Source of the DNA: JBGTBQ01 sp041749275 | Lineage (GTDB): Bacteria > Acidobacteriota > Blastocatellia > Pyrinomonadales > Pyrinomonadaceae | Direction of reading: 5' to 3' | Length of the DNA stretch: 38,525 nucleotides | Assembly: GCA_041749275.1 (NCBI GenBank) | Contig: JBGTBQ010000069.1 | Span: 1 to 38,525 of the forward strand | Shown: positions 1 through 7,555 of the stretch, piece after piece | Position numbering within the stretch: position 1 is the first letter of the stretch | How the letters are laid out: the number at the start of each line of letters is the position of its first letter | Notes under the pieces: model-generated | The model's database searches: none | What the model saw: the letters and a program-made list of their open reading frames with translations, nothing else | What the model was told of the DNA's origin: nothing | Program-made: the position numbers and the translations under genes

Positions 1-827
1 TCGACGCGCGCGTCGAGCATCTGCGTCGGTTGCAGCCGCCCGGCGGGGGCGAGCACCATTCCGCGTTCGATTCCCGCGGTTTCGACGCCGCTCAGGTTGA
101 CCGCCGTCCGCTGCCCCGCCCGCGCCGCACGCACCGCGGCCCCGTGCACCTGAAGCCCACGCACGCGCACGCGCACGCCTTCAGGCAGCAACTCCATCTC
201 CTCACCTTCTCTGATCTCGCCCGCGACGAGCGTCCCCGTCACCACCGCGCCGAAGCCGCGCATCGTAAACGCGCGGTCAACCGGCAGCCGTGCGACCGAG
301 TCCGCCGCGCGCGGCGCCACGTTCAACGCAAGTGATTTCAGAGTCATCTTGAACTCCCCCAGCCCCGCGCCCGTCACCGAACTCAAGGCGACGACCGGCG
401 CCCCTTCGAGGAACGATCCCGTGACGAGTTCCTCCACTTCCGCGCGCACGAGTTCGAGCAATTCCTCTTCGACCGCATCCGACTTCGTTACGGCGACGAC
501 TCCGGCGCGGACGCCGAGCAGCCGGCAGATGTCGAAGTGCTCGCGCGTCTGCGGCATCACGCCCTCGTCCGCCGCGACGACGAGCGCCACCAGATCAATG
601 CCATGCGCCCCGGCGAGCATATTCTTGACGAAACGCTCGTGGCCCGGCACGTCCACGAATCCGACGCGCACTTCGCCGAGATCGAGTTCCGCGAAGCCGA
701 GGTCAATCGTGATGCCGCGTCGCTTCTCCTCCGGCAGGCGGTCGGCGTCCACGCCCGTCAGCGCGCGAACCAGTGAAGTCTTCCCGTGGTCAATGTGTCC
801 GGCGGTGCCGACGATGATGGAGCGCAT
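1..827 (-). CDS. selB: Selenocysteine-specific elongation factor SelB, 5' part (runs off left edge)
   Basis: SelB is the EF-Tu-like GTPase that delivers Sec-tRNA to UGA codons on the ribosome. The first 275 codons are present and the C-terminal part lies outside the window. I read the ATG at 827-825, which begins MRSIIVGTAGHIDHGKTSLV. The G1 loop is GHIDHGKT, the G2 region is RRGITIDLGF, G3 is DVPGHE and G4 is TKSD. Domain 2 begins with the SelB/EF-Tu signature DRAFTMRGFGAVVTGT near residue 180. GHIDHGKT plus RRGITIDLGF separates SelB from ordinary EF-Tu. It lies 27 bp downstream of the deacylase on the same strand and is probably cotranscribed with it. No tRNA-Sec, selA or selD is visible in the window, so the selenocysteine pathway itself is inferred only from this gene. 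Confidence 0.93.
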   Translation of the reverse strand, partial: MRSIIVGTAGHIDHGKTSLVRALTGVDADRLPEEKRRGITIDLGFAELDLGEVRVGFVDVPGHERFVKNMLAGAHGIDLVALVVAADEGVMPQTREHFDICRLLGVRAGVVAVTKSDAVEEELLELVRAEVEELVTGSFLEGAPVVALSSVTGAGLGEFKMTLKSLALNVAPRAADSVARLPVDRAFTMRGFGAVVTGTLVAGEIREGEEMELLPEGVRVRVRGLQVHGAAVRAARAGQRTAVNLSGVETAGIERGMVLAPAGRLQPTQMLDARV

Positions 828-854
828 GTTACAGCGGATGATAGCATGCGCGCT

Positions 855-2711
855 TCACGGCTTGTCTGTATTCAAAGGTGTAAGAGTGCGGCGAATCGCT
901 TTGCCCGGCGCGGCGTTTGTGAGGCCCTGTTTTCCAAAAACAACCGCGCCGTTAACGATAACTGTCGAGACTCCTGTCGGAGAAGCGAGCGGTTTTTCGT
1001 AAGTGGCGTGGTCAACGATTGTCTGTGCATCGAAGATTACGAGGTCAGCCCAGTAACCCTGCATGATCTGGCCCCGCTCTTGGAGGCCGAAGGTACGCGC
1101 GGGAACCGAGGTCATGCGGCGGACGGCCTCCGCGAGCGTAAGAGTCCGCTTCTCGCGGACGTAACGTGCGAGCACCCGCGGGAAGGTGCCGTATCCACGC
1201 GGGTGCGGCACAGCCTTCGTGTCTTCGCTGCGGACGGAGCTATCCGAACCGAACATGGTATCCGCGTGGCTCATGATTGTGGACAAGTCCCGTTCATCCA
1301 TCTCGAAGTAGATCATCTGCGCCCCGCCTCTGGCGATTAGATCCAGAATCACCTCGGCCTGAAGTTCGGCTCCGCCCGTGTCCTCGCCCGCCGCGACTTT
1401 CTCTTGCGAGCGTGCGTCCTCGGCAGGGCGGTCGTCGCTCCCCTTCGGCGCGCCGTTCGCTTTCGGCGCGGGATGTCCGCGCAAAGCTGTAATCTGCGGG
1501 ATGGTCATGCCGTTGAGCGCGAGGTTGGATGGACAGTAGGCGACGCGCGCGAATTTATAGTTGCTCCACCCGCTGCTTCTCAGTTGAGCGAGCATCTCGG
1601 CATGCACGCGCGCACGCATGCGTGGGTCGCGCAGACGCTGGCCGACCTTCGACGACTCTTCGGCCAGCACCCACGAAGGGAGCAGTACGTCGAGCGAGGT
1701 GCTGGAGGCGAGGTACGGGTACTGGTCAATCGAGACCCGACGCCCGCGCTTGCGCGCCGCATCAACGAGGTCCAGACGGCGTTGCGCCATGCCCCACTGG
1801 CTGCGCCCCGACGCCTTGAAGTGCGAGATGTGAACGGGCAGCCTAGCTTGCTCTCCGATGTCAATCGCTTCCTTGACCGCATCGAAGCCATGTTCTCCTT
1901 CGTCGCGGATGTGCGAGACGTAAAGCCCGCCCTTGGCCGCCGTCACGCGCGCCAGTTCCACGATCTCCTCTTGCTTTGCGTAAGTTCCGGGGACGTATTC
2001 CAGCCCCGTCGAGAGTCCGAGCGCGCCTTCGTCCATCGCCCCGTTGACCAGCCGCTTCATCTCTTCCATCTCACCCCGCGCGGGCGCGCGGTTCGCGCGC
2101 TGCATCACACGGCGGCGGACGGCGTTGTGGCCGACGAAAGTGGCGACGTTCACCTGCGAGCCGTACCTGTCCAGATGGTCGAGCGCCTTGCGCACCGCAA
2201 GAGTCGAAGCCCCGCAGTTGCCGGTAATGATCGTCGTCACCCCCTGTCGAACAAAGTTCGGAGCTTGGAAGGGTTGCGCGCCATCGGGCAGGTTGCGTTC
2301 GACGTGCGTGTGAACGTCAATGAAGCCCGGCGCCACCGTCATGCCCGTCGCGTCAATCGCGTGCTCGCCGGGGATTTCACCGATTGAGCCGACGCAGGCG
2401 ATGCGCCCATCGCGGATTCCGATGTCGGCGTGCAGCATCGCTCCGCCCAACCCGTCGAGCACCATCCCGTTGCGTATCACCAACTCGAAACTCCCGGCAC
2501 ACGTTGGCCTCCCGACTACCCGGCGGTTTAAGTAGAGGCGCAGAAGGAATGTGAAGGCGAGAGATGTGATGACGAGCGCGGTCAGCGCTGCGTAAAAAGG
2601 CCATCTTTTCGGCAGGCTGAATCGGCGTCTCGGCGGCGGTTTGCGGAAGGCGGGCGGGCGATTCGTGCGTTCGCGCGGCTTTGTCTCCCTGGTCTCGTCG
2701 TTGTGAGGCAT
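855..2711 (-). CDS. N-acyl-D-amino-acid deacylase / D-aminoacylase, membrane-anchored amidohydrolase
   Basis: A 618-residue member of the amidohydrolase superfamily (D-aminoacylase group), expected to hydrolyse N-acyl-D-amino acids. A basic, proline-rich N-terminus is followed by one hydrophobic segment (about residues 38-60), so the enzyme is probably tethered with its catalytic domain outside the cytoplasm. The metal-binding HxH is in FIDVHTHVE (H134/H136). The family GNCG motif with its cysteine ligand is near residue 164. HISHFKASG and the late FGSDSS aspartate motif are also present, and the C-terminus has the usual ADLVIFD beta-sandwich return. A hydrophilic insertion rich in Ala, Gly, Asp and Glu lies in the second half. 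The ATG at 2711 is 45 bp after the stop of the zinc-ribbon/TPR gene, so it may be the tail of the long operon upstream or a separate unit with selB. Exact substrate is not determinable. Confidence 0.88.
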   Translation of the reverse strand: MPHNDETRETKPRERTNRPPAFRKPPPRRRFSLPKRWPFYAALTALVITSLAFTFLLRLYLNRRVVGRPTCAGSFELVIRNGMVLDGLGGAMLHADIGIRDGRIACVGSIGEIPGEHAIDATGMTVAPGFIDVHTHVERNLPDGAQPFQAPNFVRQGVTTIITGNCGASTLAVRKALDHLDRYGSQVNVATFVGHNAVRRRVMQRANRAPARGEMEEMKRLVNGAMDEGALGLSTGLEYVPGTYAKQEEIVELARVTAAKGGLYVSHIRDEGEHGFDAVKEAIDIGEQARLPVHISHFKASGRSQWGMAQRRLDLVDAARKRGRRVSIDQYPYLASSTSLDVLLPSWVLAEESSKVGQRLRDPRMRARVHAEMLAQLRSSGWSNYKFARVAYCPSNLALNGMTIPQITALRGHPAPKANGAPKGSDDRPAEDARSQEKVAAGEDTGGAELQAEVILDLIARGGAQMIYFEMDERDLSTIMSHADTMFGSDSSVRSEDTKAVPHPRGYGTFPRVLARYVREKRTLTLAEAVRRMTSVPARTFGLQERGQIMQGYWADLVIFDAQTIVDHATYEKPLASPTGVSTVIVNGAVVFGKQGLTNAAPGKAIRRTLTPLNTDKP

Positions 2712-2756
2712 GGCTTGGCTGTCCGGTGTGCGTGCCGCGGCGGTCCGCGCCCGAAG

Positions 2757-4322
2757 CTATTCGCAGAATCCTGTCTCGAGGTTTTGACGCTTACCGACCT
2801 TGGGGCAGATTATCTTCAACTGCGTCCAGATTGATTTCCGAGTGGGCGCGCGTCGCAGGGCTTCCTCCGAATAGTCTTCGGCCAGTGAATAGTTTGCCAC
2901 TTCCTCTTTCGCGTAGTACGCACCGAGGTTCTTGCAGCCCCACACGAAGTTGGGGTCAAGCTCGCACGCCTTCTTGTAATTCTCGATTGTCTTACTCCCG
3001 TCGCGACCACTCCATTCGTCCTGAACGTAAGCGCGACCGAGACCATTGTAGGCCATCACCCAGTCCGGTTTGTCGCGGAGCGCGTCCTGGAATGATGAGA
3101 CGGCCTTTGGGTAGTTTGAGTAGTCTTTATTATTCAGGATGACGAGGCCGAAGCTGTAGGCGTACTTCGCTCTGAGTTCTGGCTCGTTCGGCGCGACCTT
3201 GAGCAGGAATTTGTAGAGGTTCGAGATGTAACCCCAGTTAATGGTCGGGTCGGATTCGGCGTAGTAGCGGTCGAGGGCTTCCGTTCCTTCCGGCTCAAGC
3301 TTGTTCCGAATCATGCTCGCGGCCTCTCGCAGTGCGGACGAGTCGGACGCACGCGCTTTCTCCGCGTCCCACAAGCCCTCGGCGCAATCGCAGTCCCCGT
3401 TACCGGTGCAGCATGGAGCGAAGATGCGATTGGCGGCGAGGGCGTTGTTGAGTTTTGTAGTGAAGAGTTCGGGAGAACTTCGGCTGAAGTTGGTGTTGGT
3501 TCCGGTCCCGCGGTTTATCAGAGCAGCGATGACGATCAATCCGAGGACGGCTAGCACGGCGCCGACGGCCAGCAGGGCCGAGCCGGCACCGGGGCCTCTG
3601 CCGGGAGCTGACGGCGCGGGCACGCGCAAGGGCTGGACGGGGACGGGCGCAGTGTCGCGCGAGGTGAGGTCGGGCGTCGCCAGCGGCTGCGTGTATGGCG
3701 TCGAAGGCCCCGGAGAGATAAAGGGCGCGCGCGGCACGTCCGGGGCGGGCGTCGTGACGGCGGGGGCGGCGCCGACTGGCTTGCCGCACTGCTTGCAGTA
3801 GATGTCGGTCGGCTTCGCCTGCGTGCCGCAGCCGCCGCAGAAAGGCCCCGCCTTTTTCTTCCTGACCTTCTCCTCGCAGAAGGGGCATTTCTCGCGCGCC
3901 ATCTTGAACGTGGCTGCCGCGTCCTCGCATGCGTGTTCCTGCAAGTCCTCCTTCGCGGCCTTCTGGCAGCCGGGGCACGACGGCTCGACCGCCCCGCGGG
4001 TCGTGATCCTGAAGAGCTTGCGCCGCGCAGGGTCGTCCGTCTCATAGCTGACCACCTTGCACTCGTCGCACACGTAGCGCCGCGCCGTCGCGCGCGAGCA
4101 GACCGGGCACTGCTCTTTGGCCTTCCCGCCCTTGTCCATCTCCGAGGGCCGGAACACTTGGCAGTCGCAGCAATACTCCCAGAAGTCCCCGTGCGGGAAG
4201 TCCTGCGCCAGCGCGTGGCCGCCGCCCTCACACAGGATGCGGCTCGCCTCCGGCACCTCGAAGTTGATTTTGTGCGTCGGACAGTAGACGCGCAGTTGCC
4301 GATCTTCAATGACTGTTGTCAT
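2757..4322 (-). CDS. Zinc-ribbon-headed membrane protein with C-terminal TPR-like repeats
   Basis: No named family recognised; 521 residues. The first about 190 residues are a cysteine-rich head with successive CxxC pairs (CPVC, CDEC, CPGC, CPFC, CGGC, CKQC), the last three resembling a zinc ribbon at the end of a multi-knuckle array. A Pro-rich linker leads to one membrane span (about 248-270). The C-terminal half is helical and TPR-like, with Tyr/Ala/Gly periodicity such as DWVMAYNGLGRAYVQDEW and FVWGCKNLGAYYAKEE. The head is clearly paralogous to that of 4701-6395: both start with CPxHKxNF, a WxYCCxC segment, EQCPxC, a CDxC pair, an EPxCPGC pair and CPFC. The ATG at 4322 has AGGA five bases upstream. 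The leader is interrupted by a MITE-like insertion at 4341-4465, so this gene may need its own promoter. Predicted role: zinc-binding, membrane-anchored protein-protein adaptor. Confidence 0.8.
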   Translation of the reverse strand: MTTVIEDRQLRVYCPTHKINFEVPEASRILCEGGGHALAQDFPHGDFWEYCCDCQVFRPSEMDKGGKAKEQCPVCSRATARRYVCDECKVVSYETDDPARRKLFRITTRGAVEPSCPGCQKAAKEDLQEHACEDAAATFKMAREKCPFCEEKVRKKKAGPFCGGCGTQAKPTDIYCKQCGKPVGAAPAVTTPAPDVPRAPFISPGPSTPYTQPLATPDLTSRDTAPVPVQPLRVPAPSAPGRGPGAGSALLAVGAVLAVLGLIVIAALINRGTGTNTNFSRSSPELFTTKLNNALAANRIFAPCCTGNGDCDCAEGLWDAEKARASDSSALREAASMIRNKLEPEGTEALDRYYAESDPTINWGYISNLYKFLLKVAPNEPELRAKYAYSFGLVILNNKDYSNYPKAVSSFQDALRDKPDWVMAYNGLGRAYVQDEWSGRDGSKTIENYKKACELDPNFVWGCKNLGAYYAKEEVANYSLAEDYSEEALRRAPTRKSIWTQLKIICPKVGKRQNLETGFCE

Positions 4323-4340
4323 GTCGTTCCTACACTTTCA

Positions 4341-4465
4341 TGTTTCAGAGGCTTTGCACAAAAATAGGGTGAATATGCATTAAACCTGCATAGTTCTTGC
4401 ATTGGTGGGTATCCCGGAGCTTGATATGCAAACTTTCTGAATATTTGTGCAAAGCCTGTTTCAGA
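4341..4465. mobile_element. MITE-like element with 9-bp target-site duplication
   Basis: A 13-bp perfect terminal inverted repeat, GGCTTTGCACAAA at 4350-4362 and its complement at 4444-4456, bounds a 107-bp core with no gene. The identical 9-mer TGTTTCAGA directly flanks both ends (4341-4349 and 4457-4465), which is what a transposition target duplication looks like. The inverted repeat could be read one base longer, which would shorten the duplication. It sits 19 bp upstream of the start codon of the zinc-ribbon/TPR gene. The IS family that would mobilise it is not recognised. The 88 bp between this element and the next (4466-4553) hold only small hairpins. Confidence 0.68.
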
Positions 4466-4553
4466 TCATTAGGCTCCAAGGCGAATTGTCCCTTATCGCG
4501 CACAATGTCAGAATAAACTCCTGCCCAGAGTGCTCAGGAGCCATCATTAAAAC

Positions 4554-4700
4554 TAAACCTAATGTGTGACTCTTTTTTAGCAGATTGTTTTCAACAGCTT
4601 ACAGGCGCGATTTTTACCATAAGCGGCGAATCGGGGAATGCCGCTGTTGAAAACAAAGGCTTATCTGCCACGACGGAAAAAGAGTCACACATTAGGTAAA
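4554..4700. mobile_element. Second MITE-like element with 4-bp direct repeat
   Basis: A 20-bp perfect inverted repeat, CCTAATGTGTGACTCTTTTT at 4558-4577 and its complement at 4677-4696, bounds a 139-bp segment. It is flanked directly by TAAA on both sides (4554-4557 and 4697-4700). Nested inside are a second 12-bp inverted repeat (GTTTTCAACAGC at 4587-4598 with 4643-4654) and a 6-bp one (GCAGAT at 4580-4585 with 4663-4668), so the single strand folds into one long interrupted hairpin. It encodes nothing. Its right direct repeat touches the stop codon of the next gene (4701-4703), so it inserted at or next to the 3' end of that gene. Confidence 0.68.
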
Positions 4701-6395
4701 CTAAGTTTTTGTGGCCCCCTGAATTTCAGACTTGGTTTCAGGCGTCGGCGTCGGTCTCGGCGTAGGATTTGGGGTCTGGATCAGCGGCAACACGTTTATC
4801 AGTGTTTTTCCAGATGCACTTCCCCCTCGGCGATCTATAACCGTTAAGGTCACTACGATGCGGCTGGCGTCGCTCTGAGCATCTTTCAACCGCGGTCTCA
4901 AAGTAACGTGCGGCCCTTCTCCCTCGATTTGGCCTGACGGTTCCCAAACGTAGTCCAATTTATCGTTGTTCGGGTCCGTGGCAATGGCATCAATCTCTAC
5001 CGACTCTCCGGCATGAATCGAACTTTTCTGAGGTTGTAGAGAGATGAGAATCGGAGAATTATTTGTTTGCCCAATGGGAAGACCTGTTTCTAACTTCTGT
5101 AACTGTTTGGGTATGATGTTTATGGGTACAGTTCCGGACGCAGTTCCGCCGCGACCGTCGCTAATCATTAAGGTTACGAGCACTTGGACGGTGCTGGACT
5201 GAGGGCTTACCGCCGACGTGTTTAAAGACACGGTCTGACCTTCGCCTTCAATCCGACATATTGAAGAGCTTTGCCACTTGTACGTTATCGGGTCTTTGTC
5301 CAAATCTTCAGTAATGGCCGTCAGGGTGACAATTTCCCCCGAACGAACTTCCTGCGCGCTGGGTTTTATTGCTACCAAAACAGGGGGCTTATTTACGAGC
5401 GCCACGGGCAAGACGTAGATGTCTAAATCTTGCGAAGCGATCAACCCGTAACTGTCAGTTATTTTTAAGCGTATGTTGACTGGGAACGGTACTGCTTGGG
5501 GACGGATGTTGGAAGTATTTAAAAAGACTTCCCCACAGCCGCTGCCCTCGATATACCCTGGCGGAGTGCAACTCCATTCGCATGTAAGACTTTCTTTGTC
5601 ATGACCTTGAGCGATTGCTTTGAGTGATACTTTCTCCGATTCCAACACCTCGCGTTTGTTATGTTGGATCGCGCCCAAAACGGGAGCTTGGTGCGATACC
5701 CACTTATGCAAGTACCAAACGAGCACAGGTGGTGGGAACATAGCGAGGAGCACCCCGATGACCGTAACGGGAAAACCAAATAATGCGCCTACTCTAATCC
5801 ACTGCTTTTTTGATAAAGGCCAATGTTTTTCCCTCGGCGGAACTACCTCAGTTCGAGCGTCCTGCGACAGAGTCGTTTCCACCATGTGGCCCCCTTCGAC
5901 TTTATGTTCTACGGTGCGTCGCGCCTCATCCTCTATCTGATGGTGACAGAATGGGCACTTCGACCGCGGCGACGCGAAGATCACGTTGCCGTTCTCACAA
6001 AGGTGCGGCGCCACGTGCCGACTCGGCGACTGCAAGCACCCCGGACACGCCGGTTCGGGCATGCCTTTCGGTGAGATGTTGAAGCTGGCGCTCAACCCTT
6101 CAACGGGCTGTACGCTAAGCACCTCACACTGATCACAGAGGTACGCCTGTGTTAAGTTGAGCACCCGTCCGCATGCAGGGCATTGCTCTTCAACCTCCCC
6201 ACGTTGCGGGAAGTCCGAGGGCCAGAAGCAGTCACAGCCGCAGCAGTACACCCAAAACCCCTCCTCCGGGAAGTTTTGGGTGAGGACTTCTTCTCCGGTT
6301 GCACAAACAATTCCCTTCGCCCTCGCGGTACTGAAATTGACCTTGTGTACGGGGCAAAAGATTCCTATTTGAATTTGGTCAAGTTCGACTGCCAT
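4701..6395 (-). CDS. Zinc-ribbon-headed membrane protein with three Ig/PKD-like extracytoplasmic repeats
   Basis: No named family recognised; 564 residues. Residues 1-150 form a cysteine-rich head paralogous to that of 2757-4322 (CPVHKVNF, WVYCCGC, EEQCPAC, CDQC, EPACPGC, CPFC). One or two hydrophobic stretches follow at about 200-232. Three repeats of roughly 90-100 residues then begin near 237, 333 and 443. Each has the pattern PVLxxIxP, an acidic DxDKDPITYxW core and a closing VxLTVxDxxGGxASG strand, typical of PKD/cadherin-like beta-sandwich folds. The tail is a Thr-Pro-rich linker. I infer a cytoplasmic zinc head and a periplasmic repeat rod. The start at 6395 follows the upstream stop by two bases and has a GGAGGTGAGG ribosome-binding site. 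Its DNA looks distinctly less GC-rich than its neighbours, which suggests separate acquisition or weaker codon selection. Confidence 0.8.
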   Translation of the reverse strand: MAVELDQIQIGIFCPVHKVNFSTARAKGIVCATGEEVLTQNFPEEGFWVYCCGCDCFWPSDFPQRGEVEEQCPACGRVLNLTQAYLCDQCEVLSVQPVEGLSASFNISPKGMPEPACPGCLQSPSRHVAPHLCENGNVIFASPRSKCPFCHHQIEDEARRTVEHKVEGGHMVETTLSQDARTEVVPPREKHWPLSKKQWIRVGALFGFPVTVIGVLLAMFPPPVLVWYLHKWVSHQAPVLGAIQHNKREVLESEKVSLKAIAQGHDKESLTCEWSCTPPGYIEGSGCGEVFLNTSNIRPQAVPFPVNIRLKITDSYGLIASQDLDIYVLPVALVNKPPVLVAIKPSAQEVRSGEIVTLTAITEDLDKDPITYKWQSSSICRIEGEGQTVSLNTSAVSPQSSTVQVLVTLMISDGRGGTASGTVPINIIPKQLQKLETGLPIGQTNNSPILISLQPQKSSIHAGESVEIDAIATDPNNDKLDYVWEPSGQIEGEGPHVTLRPRLKDAQSDASRIVVTLTVIDRRGGSASGKTLINVLPLIQTPNPTPRPTPTPETKSEIQGATKT

Positions 6396-6397
6396 CT

Positions 6398-7552
6398 CTA
6401 CCTCACCTCCAGCTCGCCTTTTTCGCGCAGCGTCCAGCCGCCGCTGACGCGGTCGACGACGGCGGGCGTCACGAGCCAGACCGTGCCGGCCCCCGGTCGC
6501 GGGCAGTCATAATACTTGTGGTAGTAAGTGAGGAAGTCCTGCTTCGTCTTGAAGTAGGGGACGCGGGGCACGACGTAAAGGAGATCGCCGGGCGCGTTGA
6601 GGTCGCGCACGAGCAAGAACTCGCCGCCGCCGTCGTAGTCCTGCACGAGGATGCCGTTCTGGAAGTCGGGCTTGACGACGACCGCGCCGCGCTTCATTTT
6701 GTTCAAGTAATCCTCGACGGGGACGGGAAAGGCCGGCTCCTCGACGTGCGACGAAGAGGGGTAGCCGGCGTAAGCGGGTGCCGAGGAGCCGGAGCGCCGC
6801 TCGTTGTCGAGGCTCGCACTGCTGTAGTCCTGCAAACTCTGGCGCAATGTCCTGATCTCCGACTGCAATTCGGCCATCCGGTTGTTGACCTCTTGCGAGA
6901 GCTGCGCGAGCGATTCCCGCGTCTGCCTCGCATATTCGTCCTGCCGCTTCTTGACGGCAATGAATTGACCTTCCAGCCTGTCTCGGCCACTGTCAATAAA
7001 CATCTTGATGGCGTAGCCCAACAGCCCCAGCACGAGGAGCGCCATTACTACGCCAAGAATTTTGAGCACGAAGAGAAGAGGGTCGGAGTCGTCCTTGGGC
7101 TCCGCCTTGCTTGCGGAGCCTCGCTCCCCAGCCGGCGCCGCTGGTTTCTCAGCTGCTTTCAGCCGTGCCGCCTCAAGCTTTTTCTCTGCCTCAGCGACCT
7201 TATTTGTGGCAACCTCGATTTCGTCAGCGGCTTTCTTTGCATCTTCCTCGGCTTTGTTCATCAGGGCGGCCAGATTCCTTTTTTTCCGCTCCTCTTCCTT
7301 GGCTTTGTCGTGCTCTTTTTTGGCCTCGTCGGCCTCCTTTCTTTTCTTCTCGGCAAGGGCACGTGCTTGGCTCTCCTGTTTTTTGGCCGCGGTCAATTCC
7401 ACGTCGGCAGCTTTTACTTCATCTTTCGTTTCCGTGTTTTGAGTCTCGCCTCCCCCACCGGGCAGAAAGGAGCAGGCTGTCCCGGTGTCAAGAACGAAGA
7501 GGCAGAGGCAGAGGCAAAGCAGTTTGGTCGGAGTAATAGATCTGGCCTTCAT
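6398..7552 (-). CDS. Lipoprotein-like coiled-coil membrane protein of the tubulin/actin-like operon
   Basis: Unrecognised family; 384 residues. The N-terminus is a Cys/Leu-rich signal sequence ending DTGTAC-SFLPGGG, a plausible though non-ideal lipoprotein cleavage site. Residues about 45-140 are almost entirely Lys, Glu and Ala and form a long charged coiled coil. A second hydrophobic segment lies at about 162-186 (LKILGVVMALLVLGLLGYAI). A second coiled coil with ESLAQLSQEVNNRMAELQSE periodicity follows, then a Ser/Pro linker and a compact C-terminal domain (about 285-384) rich in Tyr, Asp and Val. The start at 7552 is only three bases after the stop of the actin-like gene, and the ribosome-binding site overlaps that stop, so translation is likely coupled. 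The architecture suits a spanning or tethering component of an envelope complex. Topology of the N-terminal half is uncertain because there are two hydrophobic segments. Confidence 0.78.
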   Translation of the reverse strand: MKARSITPTKLLCLCLCLFVLDTGTACSFLPGGGGETQNTETKDEVKAADVELTAAKKQESQARALAEKKRKEADEAKKEHDKAKEEERKKRNLAALMNKAEEDAKKAADEIEVATNKVAEAEKKLEAARLKAAEKPAAPAGERGSASKAEPKDDSDPLLFVLKILGVVMALLVLGLLGYAIKMFIDSGRDRLEGQFIAVKKRQDEYARQTRESLAQLSQEVNNRMAELQSEIRTLRQSLQDYSSASLDNERRSGSSAPAYAGYPSSSHVEEPAFPVPVEDYLNKMKRGAVVVKPDFQNGILVQDYDGGGEFLLVRDLNAPGDLLYVVPRVPYFKTKQDFLTYYHKYYDCPRPGAGTVWLVTPAVVDRVSGGWTLREKGELEVR

Positions 7553-7555
7553 TTC

